Made by a program: the position numbers and the translations under genes. Of a DNA stretch of 64,000 nucleotides, positions 9,667-18,492 are shown piece by piece (the first letter of the stretch is position 1; every line of letters begins with the position of its first letter). This DNA is from Bradyrhizobium sp. 199. Its GTDB lineage: Bacteria > Pseudomonadota > Alphaproteobacteria > Rhizobiales > Xanthobacteraceae. The notes under the pieces were generated by a model that saw only the letters and a list, made by a program, of their open reading frames with translations, did not search any database and had not been told where the DNA came from. The DNA lies in contig NZ_JADPJI010000002.1 in the NCBI RefSeq assembly GCF_023073355.1, forward strand, positions 806,001 through 870,000, read 5' to 3'.

Positions 9667-10290
9667 ATGTCGAAATCTCACGGCCCTTTGCGTGTCGGCA
9701 TCGGCGGTCCGGTCGGATCGGGCAAGACCGCGCTGATGGACCTGCTCTGCAAGACCATGCGCGAACGCTATGACATCGCCGCGATCACCAACGACATCTA
9801 TACCAAATGGGATGCGGAGTTCCTCGTGCGTTCGGGCTCGCTGACGCCGGACCGCATTGCCGGCGTCGAGACCGGCGGCTGCCCTCACACGGCGATCCGC
9901 GAGGATGCCTCGATGAACCTCGCCGCGGTCGCGGACATGCGCGCCAAATTTCCCGGGCTCGATCTCGTGCTGATCGAGTCTGGCGGCGACAATCTGGCTG
10001 CTACATTTTCCCCGGAGCTGGCCGACCTGACCATCTACGTCATCGACGTGGCGGCCGGCGACAAGATCCCGTCCAAGGGCGGCCCCGGCATCACCCGGTC
10101 CGACCTTCTGGTCATCAACAAGATCGACCTCGCCCCCCATGTCGGTGCCTCCCTGGAAAAGATGGACACGGATGCCAGGCGCATGCGCGGCGAGCGCCCT
10201 TTCGTCATGACCAATCTGAAGAAGAGCGAGGGACTTGACCGCATCGTCGGCTTCATCGAGGCCAAAGGCGGCTTGAGACGGGCAGGCTGA
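9667..10290 (+). CDS. ureG: Urease accessory GTPase UreG
   Basis: SIMIBI-class GTPase that couples GTP hydrolysis to nickel insertion into urease. It has 207 residues from the ATG at 9667; the GTG at 9622 would add non-conserved residues. P-loop GGPVGSGKT is near residues 15-23. The metal-site motif [17 protein letters not shown] and the guanine-specificity motif [11 protein letters not shown] are both present. It is the last gene of the urea run. A hairpin about 110 bases downstream may end the transcript. Confidence 0.95.
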   Translation: MSKSHGPLRVGIGGPVGSGKTALMDLLCKTMRERYDIAAITNDIYTKWDAEFLVRSGSLTPDRIAGVETGGCPHTAIREDASMNLAAVADMRAKFPGLDLVLIESGGDNLAATFSPELADLTIYVIDVAAGDKIPSKGGPGITRSDLLVINKIDLAPHVGASLEKMDTDARRMRGERPFVMTNLKKSEGLDRIVGFIEAKGGLRRAG

Positions 10291-10397
10291 CGGCGCGACG
10301 ACTTGGCGCACGCGTTTTTCGCCGTCAACCCTGGGGTCGAGCCGCAGCTACGGAACAAATTTCGGACACGGCGATTGATTACCTCCGGCGCCCGGGC

Positions 10398-10433
10398 AAT
10401 CCATCCCCGGCCAGACCATAGGCCGGATGGATT
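10398..10433 (+). terminator. Hairpin downstream of ureG, possible terminator
   Basis: AATCCAT-CC-CCGGCC pairs with GGCCGG-ATGGATT around an 8-base loop, with a two-base bulge, and is followed by AAGCTTTTC. The U run is short, so termination is uncertain. The rest of 10291-10552 shows no gene I can support. Confidence 0.4.
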
Positions 10434-10552
10434 AAGCTTTTCAGGCGACCTACGTTGCGTACCGATGTCTCCTCCGCCATTATCTCTGCCACTGGGATTC
10501 ACCCTGTTTCGGCACGTAGCCGTTCGAGCGGCGTTCATATGCTCCTTGTTTA

Positions 10553-12244
10553 TTGCCGACCTCCTGCTTTCGCCTGAGTAGTCGCGTGGTCCGGCTGGGT
10601 TTCATCATCGGCTTCATTGCCCTGCTCGGAGCCTTGCTCTCCGGGCTCGCGGCCTATCGCGTCCACGACCAGGAGCTGGCGCTGGATCGGATCGCGCTTG
10701 CGCGTGCGATCGACGTTCACGCGAGCCTGGTCCAGGATCGTCTCACCGAGCGCGAACTGCTCGCGCGTGTCGCCTCAGGCCTGTTCCGCACGCCATCCGT
10801 GATCAAGCCGAACATGCTGGAGCCGCTGCGCTCGGCCATCTACGCCTTCAAGACGGATTTCGTGGTGGCCGGCTGGGTTGCGCGGCTGAAGCCGAACGAG
10901 CTTACGGCGGCGCAGGCTGCCATTGGCGGCGCCGGCTTCCCGAATCCGAAGATCCGCGCCTATGACGACAAGCCGATCGATCCGGCCGAGATCACACAGC
11001 CGATCGACGTGCTGTTGGATCTCGAGCCGCGCAGCGACGAGACCAAGGCTCTGCCGGGCCGCAGTTACGATCAGGACCCGGTTCGCAGCGCCATGTTGAC
11101 GCGCGCACGGATCGCGAAGAGGTCGGTGGCTTCGGACCCGGTTCCGCTGTTGCGCGCAGACGGGCCAGTCGGCCTCATCGTGGCCGCACCCGTCATTCCG
11201 GAGGGGGCAACCGAGCCGGCCGGGTTCGTCACGTTCTCCTACGAGCTTGCCTCGCTGATGTTGACCAATGACGACATGTCATTGTTCTCGGTCGCGCTCA
11301 GGGATCCGCGCAAGGAAGGCGGCGAGCTGATCGCCAACGACCAGGGCGTGGTTTCGACGCGCACGGGCTTGGTGGACGGACCGGCGCCGTCGGCAACCCG
11401 AACGATGAGCTTCGGTGGCCGTGATTGGCAGCTCGGCTACTACGCGAAAAGCAACTCGGTGCGCCGCGCCGAGCAGACCGCGATCATCGTGGCGGCGATC
11501 GGCTTTGCGATCACTGCGATGGTGTGCGGCCTGTTCGGCTATGTCGCCTACAACAATCTGCGGCTCAGCCGGGAAATCCAGGTCAGAATCGGCTTTGAGC
11601 GCCGGCTGACCGCGGTGATCGACGAGCTCAACCATCGGGTCAAGAACATCCTTGCGGTCATCCAGTCGATCGTGACGCGCACCTTGCGTCACGGCGCGGA
11701 CATCGACGTCGCCCGCGAACTCCTGATCGGCCGCATCCACGCCATGTCGAACGTGGTCTCTCTGCTCAGCGAGAGCCAGTGGCAGGGGGTCAAGCTGAAG
11801 GGCCTGTTCGAGGCACGCGCCATTCCGCATGCCGATCGCATCGCCGTGACCGGTCCCGACATCGCCGTCAGCGCGCGCGCGGCGCAGAGCCTCTCACTGC
11901 TGTTCTTCGAACTGGCCTCGCATTCCGACGAGGGCCTGTCGCTGGTCGGAAAGCATCCGCACATCACCGCCAGCTGGACCGTGACGGGCGAGAGGACTGA
12001 GGAGGTCTTCCATTTCCGCTGGGAGGAGCTCAACACCAGCGAGGCGACGCGCCGCCCCGATTCGGATTTCGGCCTGATCCTGCTCGACCGTGTCGCCCCC
12101 GAGGCGCTCGGCGGCACCGCCAAGCGCTACTTCACCGAGGCCTCCTACGTCTATGAGCTGACCGCGCCCATGGAGACGGTGGTCGACATGACCGAACGCG
12201 ATCGCACGGACAAGATCTCTGCGCCGGTGAGGTCTGCGCGATAA
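10553..12244 (+). CDS. CHASE-like sensor / HWE-type histidine kinase with degraded ATP-binding boxes
   Basis: An inner-membrane sensor of up to 563 residues. A first membrane helix is near residues 14-34, then an extracytoplasmic CHASE-like domain, a second helix around 305-330, and a cytoplasmic kinase region. The phosphoacceptor box ELNHRVKNILAVIQS (near residue 360) and a late FRWEE that may correspond to the HWE WxE are recognisable. However, the N box expected as HELATNAxKYGAL reads FELASHSDEGLSL, without the key Asn, and the G box is poor (DFGLILLDRV). It may be a phosphotransfer or scaffold protein rather than an active kinase. Start is uncertain: TTG 10553 or GTG 10586. No response regulator is adjacent. 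Confidence 0.75.
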   Translation: MPTSCFRLSSRVVRLGFIIGFIALLGALLSGLAAYRVHDQELALDRIALARAIDVHASLVQDRLTERELLARVASGLFRTPSVIKPNMLEPLRSAIYAFKTDFVVAGWVARLKPNELTAAQAAIGGAGFPNPKIRAYDDKPIDPAEITQPIDVLLDLEPRSDETKALPGRSYDQDPVRSAMLTRARIAKRSVASDPVPLLRADGPVGLIVAAPVIPEGATEPAGFVTFSYELASLMLTNDDMSLFSVALRDPRKEGGELIANDQGVVSTRTGLVDGPAPSATRTMSFGGRDWQLGYYAKSNSVRRAEQTAIIVAAIGFAITAMVCGLFGYVAYNNLRLSREIQVRIGFERRLTAVIDELNHRVKNILAVIQSIVTRTLRHGADIDVARELLIGRIHAMSNVVSLLSESQWQGVKLKGLFEARAIPHADRIAVTGPDIAVSARAAQSLSLLFFELASHSDEGLSLVGKHPHITASWTVTGERTEEVFHFRWEELNTSEATRRPDSDFGLILLDRVAPEALGGTAKRYFTEASYVYELTAPMETVVDMTERDRTDKISAPVRSAR

Positions 12245-12255
12245 ACGTCGTACGG

Positions 12256-12885
12256 CTAAGTCTTCGGTCGCAACACCAGGTCGACCAGATGGCGGGCATA
12301 AGCTGGTGTGATCGGCGCGATGCCGAAGACGTAGCGATAGAACAGCCCGCCGTAGATCGCGTCGTAGAGATCCTCGGCCGCCCCATCGGCCAGGATGCTG
12401 CCGTCGTTCTGGCCTTCCGCAATCATCTCCACCAGTGCGTCGCGACGGAATTGCAGATAGCGGGCGTAGAACATTTCGGCGGAGCCGGTCTTGGATATGC
12501 ATTCGGAGATGACGGCGAGTTGAACCTTTCCGAACTCGCCCTGGAGTGCCTCGGCATAGGCCGCGGCATGGCGGCGCGCGCGCGCCGCGGGGTTGCCGGA
12601 ACTCACCGGGGGCAGCGGCAGCATCTGCGCGGCATGTTGGAGGAAGGCGTCGATCAAGAGCGCCTCGCGCGACGGCCACCATTTGTAGATCGTCATCTTG
12701 GAGACGCTGGAGTGGCGGGCGACCGCGTCGATGGTGGTGGCGGCAAGGCCGGTGGAAGCCATCAGCGCATAGGCGCTGTCGAGAATGGCGTTGCTGGTCT
12801 CGATCGACCGTGGCCGGCCGCGCCGAGGAGCGCTGTCGGCCCCGTCACCCCCGCCATTCGCCGTCACCACGCCCGGTCCCCTCAC
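12256..12885 (-). CDS. TetR/AcrR-family transcriptional regulator
   Basis: A DNA-binding repressor of 209 residues. The N-terminal helix-turn-helix is clear: AILDSAYALMASTGLAATTIDAV then SVSKMTIYKWWPSREAL, about residues 33-76. The C-terminal ligand-binding region ends RHLVDLVLRP. GTG start. It is convergent with the sensor kinase (12-base gap) and its 5' end faces the opgC 3' end, so its target is not obvious from position. Confidence 0.85.
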   Translation of the reverse strand: MRGPGVVTANGGGDGADSAPRRGRPRSIETSNAILDSAYALMASTGLAATTIDAVARHSSVSKMTIYKWWPSREALLIDAFLQHAAQMLPLPPVSSGNPAARARRHAAAYAEALQGEFGKVQLAVISECISKTGSAEMFYARYLQFRRDALVEMIAEGQNDGSILADGAAEDLYDAIYGGLFYRYVFGIAPITPAYARHLVDLVLRPKT

Positions 12886-12949
12886 GCAACCCGCTGCTGC
12901 TCCGGGATAGCGCAGCGGCGGCGGCTAACCTAGCGGAATCGCGACGGCC

Positions 12950-13015
12950 AAAGCATGATGCTCAAACAACAGCCTAAAGCGCGATGATGATGCATGCTGA
13001 TCACATCGCGTTTTA
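12950..13015 (-). repeat. Partial copy (reverse) of the 103-bp two-hairpin repeat; supplies the opgC stop
   Basis: On the minus strand this matches the first part of the elements at 35489-35591 and 49992-50094: a TAAAACGCGATG...CATCGCGCTTTA palindrome, then a diverged GGCTGTTGTTTGAGCATCATGCTTT. The terminal TAA (13013-13015 on the complement) is the stop codon of the opgC-like gene. The second hairpin is lost except for its edge. Confidence 0.8.
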
Positions 13016-14155
13016 GGCCTGCTGCCGCAAGGCGGCGGGCAGATCCTGCCATTTCGACCAGGCGACATAGTAGGCCACCGCGGTCATCGCGGCGAATCCG
13101 GCGAGGCTCACGACGATCTGCATCACCACCAGATTGGCGCTGGTGATCAGGATGAGATGGCCGGCAAAGGACAGGAACACCCCGACGCAAAAGACGGCGA
13201 GCCATTCCTCGCCGCATCGGATGACCGCCTGCAGTGGCCTCAGCCGCAGTCCAGGATGATCGGCCGGAATGAGATGGGTCGCGAGGAAGGCGAGCGCGAG
13301 GAAGTGAACCACGCGATAGGGGGCAAGGTTTTCCTTGTCCGTCGGCGCGATGCTGTCGAGCAGAAGGTCCGGCAAATATGCCGACAATGCCGGCGAATGG
13401 CGCAGCAAGGTGACGGCCATCGCGAATAGGAGATAGGCCCCGGCGAGTATCCGCAGCCAGGGCATGTCGCGCAATGCGCGGCCGGGCGCGTCTGTCACGG
13501 CGAACCAACCCCCGAGCACCATCAGCATCTGCCAGCACAGCGGATTGAAGGTCCACTCCTGGTCCGGATAGACCCGAAAATTCCAGTCGAACCAGCGTGC
13601 GGCTAGATACAGCCCGATCGATGCCGCCAACGTCGGGTTCGGCCACCGCAACAGCCCCCACAGCGCGATCGGAAAAAAGGCCATCAGCGGGATCATCAAC
13701 TGCAGCAGATCGAGGTTCAGCGGCTCCTCCTGGAGCACGAGGCCGCGGACCAGGATGCGCAGCGGATGCTCGAGAATCCCCGAGATATTGTATTCATGGA
13801 TGATTTCCGGCGCCATCGACTGCGAGGCGACGTAGGCGATGGTGTCGATATAGATCACGAACAGCACGACATAGGCGGCATAGAGCCGCCAGACGCGACG
13901 GAGAATGCGCGTCGCGGCAACGACATAGCCGCGCTCCAGCGCGATCCGGCCGTGGATGATCGCGACGCCATAACCCACCACGAACACAAACAGGTCGGCG
14001 GCGCCGCTGAAACCGAAGTTACGCAGCGTCAGCAGGTTGACGACGTTGTTCGGGATGTGATCGACGAACACCGACCAATTGGCGATGCCAAGCGTCAAAT
14101 ACAGCCTGGCGTCGTGCTGGAACGCGGAGAGGTTCGCCTTGACCGAAGGTTTCAT
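13013..14155 (-). CDS. opgC: OpgC-family membrane protein
   Basis: An integral membrane protein of 380 residues with about ten hydrophobic segments. It matches the OpgC pattern: an early FVDHIPNNVVNLLTLRNFGFSGAADLFVFVVGYG (residues about 30-63) and a late HFLALAFLATHLIP. OpgC proteins belong to the acyltransferase-3-like fold and substitute osmoregulated periplasmic glucans, for example with succinate; the donor here is inferred. No other glucan gene is adjacent. Its stop codon is formed by the end of an intergenic repeat, so the last residues may be strain-specific. Confidence 0.8.
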   Translation of the reverse strand: MKPSVKANLSAFQHDARLYLTLGIANWSVFVDHIPNNVVNLLTLRNFGFSGAADLFVFVVGYGVAIIHGRIALERGYVVAATRILRRVWRLYAAYVVLFVIYIDTIAYVASQSMAPEIIHEYNISGILEHPLRILVRGLVLQEEPLNLDLLQLMIPLMAFFPIALWGLLRWPNPTLAASIGLYLAARWFDWNFRVYPDQEWTFNPLCWQMLMVLGGWFAVTDAPGRALRDMPWLRILAGAYLLFAMAVTLLRHSPALSAYLPDLLLDSIAPTDKENLAPYRVVHFLALAFLATHLIPADHPGLRLRPLQAVIRCGEEWLAVFCVGVFLSFAGHLILITSANLVVMQIVVSLAGFAAMTAVAYYVAWSKWQDLPAALRQQA

Positions 14156-14338
14156 TGAGTAAAATAGCTTTGGGAATCAGGGTGATGCTTTTACCGGCAA
14201 CTGCCTGCCCATCCGAGTAGCGTTTGCGTGAGTGGGAGCATTCGTGCCGCCTGGCGAAAAATTGCGCGGCGTCGCCTGTGTCGAGCTAGGGGAGGTGCTC
14301 GCAGTACTTAGAACGAAATTTTCGGTTCGATCGGGCCG

Positions 14339-14794
14339 TTACTCGGCCGGTTCGGCCGCTACCTCGTCGGACACGCCGCCCCGGCTCGCCATGATGCCCA
14401 GGGCGACTCCGCCGATCGCCAGGATGGGCAGCAGCCGTTTGACGCCGATGGCACGAACGATCTGGAGCCCCGTGGCGAGCAGCATGGGGTCCGCGAGCAT
14501 GCTCTGCGCCGCTGACTTCGCGGTCCGCTCGGCCGCGATCTCGGCTTGCTTGCGCAACTGGCGCCTATAGGCCCAGTAACTCACCGCCGCAGCCAGGGTC
14601 AGCAGAAAGAAAACGCCGGCACCCGCGAGGCAGGCTTGCACCGGACCATACTTATTGAGCACGGAGATGAACGCCGCGGCGCACAGGAAGCACGTGGTGA
14701 TGAACAGCGCGAATGCCGCGCCAGCGGCCAGGGAGGTCAGCCGTACAGTCGTGCCGGTGGATGCACTGAGCCCGTCGATGATGCGCTGAAACAT
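14339..14794 (-). CDS. Membrane protein of unknown function, holin/DUF1469-like layout
   Basis: 151 residues from the ATG at 14794, chosen because GAGGAG lies just upstream. Two long hydrophobic helices (near residues 23-44 and 57-78) are followed by a charged stretch RRQLRKQAEIAAERT and a third weak helix near 125-142. This layout recalls the small putative actinobacterial-holin-X/DUF1469 membrane proteins often next to DUF883 genes, which is what lies upstream here, but I cannot name a function. It is probably co-transcribed with the DUF883-like gene. Confidence 0.65.
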   Translation of the reverse strand: MFQRIIDGLSASTGTTVRLTSLAAGAAFALFITTCFLCAAAFISVLNKYGPVQACLAGAGVFFLLTLAAAVSYWAYRRQLRKQAEIAAERTAKSAAQSMLADPMLLATGLQIVRAIGVKRLLPILAIGGVALGIMASRGGVSDEVAAEPAE

Positions 14795-14844
14795 GGCCTT
14801 GCTCCTCAAATTCCCACAAGCCGAATCGTCCACAAGCCGGCATC

Positions 14845-14864
14845 GGCGGCGCGGTAGCGCCGCC
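14845..14864 (-). other. Perfect 8-bp GC hairpin between two small membrane-protein genes
   Basis: GGCGGCGC-GGTA-GCGCCGCC. There is no U run on either side, so it is not a classic terminator; it could be a processing or attenuation hairpin between the DUF883-like gene and its downstream neighbour. Confidence 0.5.
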
Positions 14865-14887
14865 GTCTCAATATCCGTTCGCGCTGC

Positions 14888-15259
14888 CTACCGGCGCCAG
14901 GCGGCGCCGATCAGGAAGCCAATGCCGAGCGCGAGCCCGACTGTCGCGAGCGGCCGCTGTGTGATCGCGTCTTCGAGCGTCTCCTCGATCGATCCGTAGG
15001 CCTCCTGGGCCGCGCCCATCATTGCGCTGCCGCGCTCCGACATGTCGTCCATCGCGGAATCCACGTTCTCGCGCGCCTGGCGATAGCCGCGGCGGGCCTG
15101 TTTGCCGGTGGAGTTGGCGAACGTGTTGAGCACGTCGGTGATCTGGTCGGTGAGGGCGGCGATATCGCTTTTCACGGCTGCTACATCCTTCTCGAGGCGT
15201 TCTCTGGTGGCTTTGTCGGTCCAGTCTCTCATCCCGGCTTCGGCGTTGGGCGTGGACAT
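14888..15259 (-). CDS. DUF883 (ElaB/YqjD)-like membrane-anchored protein
   Basis: 123 residues from the ATG at 15259. Long amphipathic helices rich in Lys, Glu and Ala (RERLEKDVAAVKSDIAAL; RGYRQARENVDSAMDDMSE) are followed by one C-terminal membrane helix (PLATVGLALGIGFLIGAAWRR). This is the ElaB/YqjD/DUF883 layout; E. coli relatives are membrane-anchored and bind ribosomes in stationary phase. A longer frame reaches 15442 but lacks family character and overlaps the AI-2E gene. It lies in a run with other envelope/stress genes. Confidence 0.8.
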   Translation of the reverse strand: MSTPNAEAGMRDWTDKATRERLEKDVAAVKSDIAALTDQITDVLNTFANSTGKQARRGYRQARENVDSAMDDMSERGSAMMGAAQEAYGSIEETLEDAITQRPLATVGLALGIGFLIGAAWRR

Positions 15260-15336
15260 CAGGAGCTCGAACGGTTGACGGCTGAGATAGCCGGAGAACG
15301 TTTCGTCATCGGGGAAGTTCCGGTTGCGGAAACCGG

Positions 15337-16488
15337 TCAGTCCTGCGGCAGCTGCGGCGCATCCGCCGGCAACAGATGCTCCTTGAGGATCAGGGCCACG
15401 ATCAGCAGCGGCGATGAGAGGAAAGCGCCCATCGGGCCCCACATCCAGGTCCAGAATGCCAGCGCAAGCAGAACCGCAAGTGCGTTCAGCGCCAGCCGCC
15501 GGCCGATGATGGTCGGGGTGATGAAATGTCCTTCCAGGAAGGTGAGGCCGCCGAAGGCGAGCGCGGCCATGAGGCCCCCGCTGAGGGTTGGGAAGGCGAC
15601 CAGCCCTACCACGACCAGTACTGCGAACATCGCCACCGGCCCGATGATCGGGATAAAATTGAGCGTTGCCGCGAGCGCGCCGAGCCCCGCCGGATTGGGC
15701 ATGCCGGTGAGCGCGCAGATGATGCCGGTGGCAACACCGACGCCGATATTGATGACGGTGACCATCAACAGGTAATTGCCGAGATGAACCTCGATCTCGT
15801 TGAGAATCCGCAGCGCCCGCAGCCGCGCGTCATGATTGCTGAAGGTCATGATCATGGCCCGCCGCAGGTCGCGCCAGCTTGCGATGAACAGAATGAGGGT
15901 GACGAAGAACAGCAGGAATTCGGTAAAGGTCGGCGACAGGAATTCCAGCGTCGGCTGCACCCACTCGACCTTCGGCATCTGGAAGCTGGGCAATCCTTCC
16001 GAGCCGCCGAGCATGCCTTGCATGTCGCGCCACAGCGAAAGTGGCCTGTCGAACACGTGCAGCTTGTCTTTCAACTGCGCGCCGAGCTCCGGCAGGCGCG
16101 TGCTCCACTCCATCACGGGCGAGGCGATCAGCGCAACCACGAAGGCGACCACCGTGGCCACCGCGACCACGATCAGGACGGCGCCGAGGCTCCGTGGGAC
16201 TTTGCTGCGCTCAAGCAAGCTCGCCGCCGGCGACAGCATGGTGCCGGTGACGAAGGCCATCACCACGGGCAGGAAGAACGCCCTGCCGACATAGAGTACG
16301 GTGACGATGGCAATCAGCAAGAGGCCGGCGAGCGCGAACGTGACGAACTCGGTGCGGCGGATCACCGGCGGCAGCTCGGTATGGCTCTCAGGAAGCGGGG
16401 CGCCCTCGCCGTTGCCGGAAATCACCCGTTCGCTGGGAAGGACGCGCACAATCTCTCTCCCGCACGGAAGTCTCGATCCGCGCGCCAC
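15337..16488 (-). CDS. AI-2E family transporter (PerM/YdgG-like permease)
   Basis: An inner-membrane protein of up to 383 residues. It has the AI-2E-transporter layout: paired N-terminal helices (about residues 47-90), a soluble central section, then the conserved LIAATLNFIPIIGP-like stretch (here LAATLNFIPIIGP near residue 283) and a final DGHFITPTIIGRRL-like segment (here EGHFITPTIIGRRL). Despite the name, substrates across the family vary (autoinducer-2, Na+/H+). The annotated start is a GTG; the first 35 residues look non-conserved, so the true start may be later. The 3' end is covered by the longer upstream frame of the DUF883-like gene. Confidence 0.87.
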   Translation of the reverse strand: MARGSRLPCGREIVRVLPSERVISGNGEGAPLPESHTELPPVIRRTEFVTFALAGLLLIAIVTVLYVGRAFFLPVVMAFVTGTMLSPAASLLERSKVPRSLGAVLIVVAVATVVAFVVALIASPVMEWSTRLPELGAQLKDKLHVFDRPLSLWRDMQGMLGGSEGLPSFQMPKVEWVQPTLEFLSPTFTEFLLFFVTLILFIASWRDLRRAMIMTFSNHDARLRALRILNEIEVHLGNYLLMVTVINIGVGVATGIICALTGMPNPAGLGALAATLNFIPIIGPVAMFAVLVVVGLVAFPTLSGGLMAALAFGGLTFLEGHFITPTIIGRRLALNALAVLLALAFWTWMWGPMGAFLSSPLLIVALILKEHLLPADAPQLPQD

Positions 16489-16583
16489 TCACCGCTGTTA
16501 ATGCGCGAGCGTCGCGGCGGTTCCATCGCGGCTTCGTGAATACGTGCTCGCTTGACTGTGACAAGGCTGCCGCGCACGGCGCC

Positions 16584-16609
16584 GGAACTTGGACCGCATC
16601 TGCGGAGTT
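16584..16609 (+). promoter_or_regulatory. Possible EcfG-type promoter for the L,D-transpeptidase gene
   Basis: GGAAC (16584-16588), 17 bases, then AGTT (16606-16609), about 48 bases before the ATG. The alphaproteobacterial general-stress sigma factor EcfG recognises GGAAC-N16/17-CGTT; the -10 here has one mismatch. Confidence 0.4.
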
Positions 16610-16656
16610 CATTGGGACGCGCATCACCCTGATGCACACATCCAACGGGGCAGCAC

Positions 16657-17430
16657 ATGACAACGTTCTCTGCAGTCCACCGCAGCTTTTCGCCGCGCGC
16701 CGCCACCGCATTTGCCTTCGCAATCGCTTTGGCCACGGTGCCCTTCGGCGGCGCGAGCGGGCAAACCCTCGGCTATGCGGCGATGCAGCCGCAGGGCTAC
16801 CCGCAGGACCAGGTTTACTCGCAGGGCTACGTGAGTGAGGCGCCGCAGGCGGCCGACGAGGATGCCCAGCTGCCCGATCGCCTGCGCAAGCAGATCGTTG
16901 GCTTCGACCGCAGCGAGCCGGCCGGCACCATCGTGATCGATACCAACAACACCTATCTCTACTACGTGCTCGGCAATGGCCGTGCGATCCGCTATGGCGT
17001 CGGCGTCGGACGCGAAGGCTTCACTTGGTCCGGTGTGCAGAGCGTCAGCCGCAAGGCGGAGTGGCCGGACTGGCATCCGCCGGCCGAGATGATCGCGCGT
17101 CAGCCCTATCTGCCGCGCTTCGTCGCCGGCGGCCCCGGGAATCCACTCGGGGCGCGGGCGATGTATCTCGGTTCGAGCCAATATCGCATCCACGGCACCA
17201 ACGATCCTACTACGATCGGCAAGTTCGTCTCGTCCGGCTGCATCCGCATGACCAATGAGGACGTCACCGACCTGTTCAGCCGCGTCAACGTCGGTGCCAA
17301 GGTTGTTGTGCTGCCAAAGAACGCGCCGCTGATGGCGAAAGGCAGTGATCCCGTGCGCAAGCGTCCGGCGGTGACGGCGCTGCCCTCAGGTCGGCAGGCG
17401 CTGAACATGTCGACGTCGGCCCTAAACTAG
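16657..17430 (+). CDS. L,D-transpeptidase (YkuD domain)
   Basis: A periplasmic enzyme that makes 3-3 peptidoglycan cross-links or attaches proteins to peptidoglycan. It has 257 residues. An N-terminal signal sequence (AFAFAIALATVPFGGASG) is followed by a short Gln/Pro-rich linker, and the YkuD domain is at about residues 85-210. Its active-site region is IHGTNDPTTIGKFVSSGCIRM, with His, Ser and the nucleophile Cys all present. A possible EcfG-type promoter precedes it; the DUF2865 gene follows after 16 bases and is likely co-transcribed. Confidence 0.92.
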   Translation: MTTFSAVHRSFSPRAATAFAFAIALATVPFGGASGQTLGYAAMQPQGYPQDQVYSQGYVSEAPQAADEDAQLPDRLRKQIVGFDRSEPAGTIVIDTNNTYLYYVLGNGRAIRYGVGVGREGFTWSGVQSVSRKAEWPDWHPPAEMIARQPYLPRFVAGGPGNPLGARAMYLGSSQYRIHGTNDPTTIGKFVSSGCIRMTNEDVTDLFSRVNVGAKVVVLPKNAPLMAKGSDPVRKRPAVTALPSGRQALNMSTSALN

Positions 17431-17446
17431 AGCCGAGTGAGGTCAC

Positions 17447-18100
17447 ATGAAGAGACGTTCGATCGGCAAATTCGGCGGTGGCGCGGCGGCGTTCTTCGCC
17501 GTCGCCTCCTTCGGCTTCGCGATGGCGCCATCGGCGCATGCAGAGGACTTTTTCTCGGCGCTGTTCGGCGGCTTCCGCGGCCGGCCGGCGCCGGAAATTC
17601 GTATGCCCTTCCAAACCGATGACACTCCGCGCTACGACACTCCGCGCCGACGCGCTTCCTATGGCGGCGGCACGGCCTATTGCGTGCGCGGCTGCGACGG
17701 ACGTTATTTTCCCGCACAGGGAGACGATGCCGAGAGCAAAGCGCAGTCGTGCAAGAGCTTCTGCCCGACCTCGGAAACTTCGCTGGTCTACGGCAGCAAT
17801 ATCGACGACGCCGCGACGGACAAGGGAAAATCCTATTCCGACTTGCCCAACGCGTTCCGCTATCGCAACGAGATCGTCGCAGGCTGCACCTGCAACGGAA
17901 AGGATCCCGTCGGTCTCGCCCAGGTCAAAGTCGACGACGATCCCACTTTGCGCAAGGGCGACATCGTCGCCGGCGCCGACGGCCTCGTGGTCGCCAGCCG
18001 CAATGCCAACGACCGCCGCGGCGTCGCGATGAACTTCTCGCCGCTGCCGGACTCGGTGCGCGCCAGATTCCGCCAGGTGCCGGTGGTGGCGAAGGAGTAG
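17447..18100 (+). CDS. DUF2865 exported protein
   Basis: A 217-residue exported protein with a Sec signal (AAAFFAVASFGFAMAPSAHA, residues about 13-32). The mature part has spaced cysteines (YCVRGCDGRYFP; SCKSFCP; GCTCNG) likely to form disulfides in the periplasm, in line with DUF2865 proteins of Rhizobiales, whose function is unknown. It directly follows an L,D-transpeptidase, so a cell-wall or envelope role is a reasonable guess only. Confidence 0.85.
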   Translation: MKRRSIGKFGGGAAAFFAVASFGFAMAPSAHAEDFFSALFGGFRGRPAPEIRMPFQTDDTPRYDTPRRRASYGGGTAYCVRGCDGRYFPAQGDDAESKAQSCKSFCPTSETSLVYGSNIDDAATDKGKSYSDLPNAFRYRNEIVAGCTCNGKDPVGLAQVKVDDDPTLRKGDIVAGADGLVVASRNANDRRGVAMNFSPLPDSVRARFRQVPVVAKE

Positions 18101-18429
18101 GGCGGGCTTTGCCGCGTTGCCACGCTCGCGGCTGCATAAACACTGTCCTCCCGGACGCGCGAATCGGGGCTCCGGGCCCCTAAACACAGGAAGTAGTTTG
18201 GCGGAGACCCGTGCTTACCGGCTCGCGTCAAACCAGTCCCTGTTGCCGCGGGCCCCGCGTTCGCGGCGACACTGAAGGTGTGGCTGCAGTTCTCTCCCAA
18301 CCCTCTTTCCCTACTCCGCGCGGATCTTGCCCAGGAAGTCACTGACTCTTGGCCGAGATGGTGGCTCTGGGTCCGGCGTCTCGGAGGACGCTTGACGATT
18401 CAGTATAATCTGCAACGGGTTGCAGCGAT
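18101..18429. other. Intergenic stretch without a supported gene
   Basis: About 330 bases after the DUF2865 gene. It has no reading frame with protein character and no clear structured RNA. The downstream end runs into an EcfG-type promoter. Confidence 0.6.
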
Positions 18430-18454
18430 GGAACCGGTGCGCGCGGCGGGCGTT
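18430..18454 (+). promoter_or_regulatory. EcfG-type (general stress) promoter, perfect consensus
   Basis: GGAAC at 18430-18434, exactly 16 bases, CGTT at 18451-18454. It lies 38 bases before the ATG of the 51-residue membrane protein. This is the full GGAAC-N16-CGTT pattern of the alphaproteobacterial EcfG regulon. Confidence 0.75.
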
Positions 18455-18492
18455 AGAGTAGCGATCGCAATTTGTCTGAAGGGGGTCTCGCG

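Noticed and set aside
10352..10377. GGAAC-N16-GATT as an EcfG promoter for the sensor kinase
   Set aside because: The -10 part deviates at two of four bases from CGTT and lies about 180 bases from any start; too weak.
10303..10581. 92-residue frame between ureG and the sensor kinase
   Set aside because: No ribosome site or family character; composition is uneven and it covers the hairpin.
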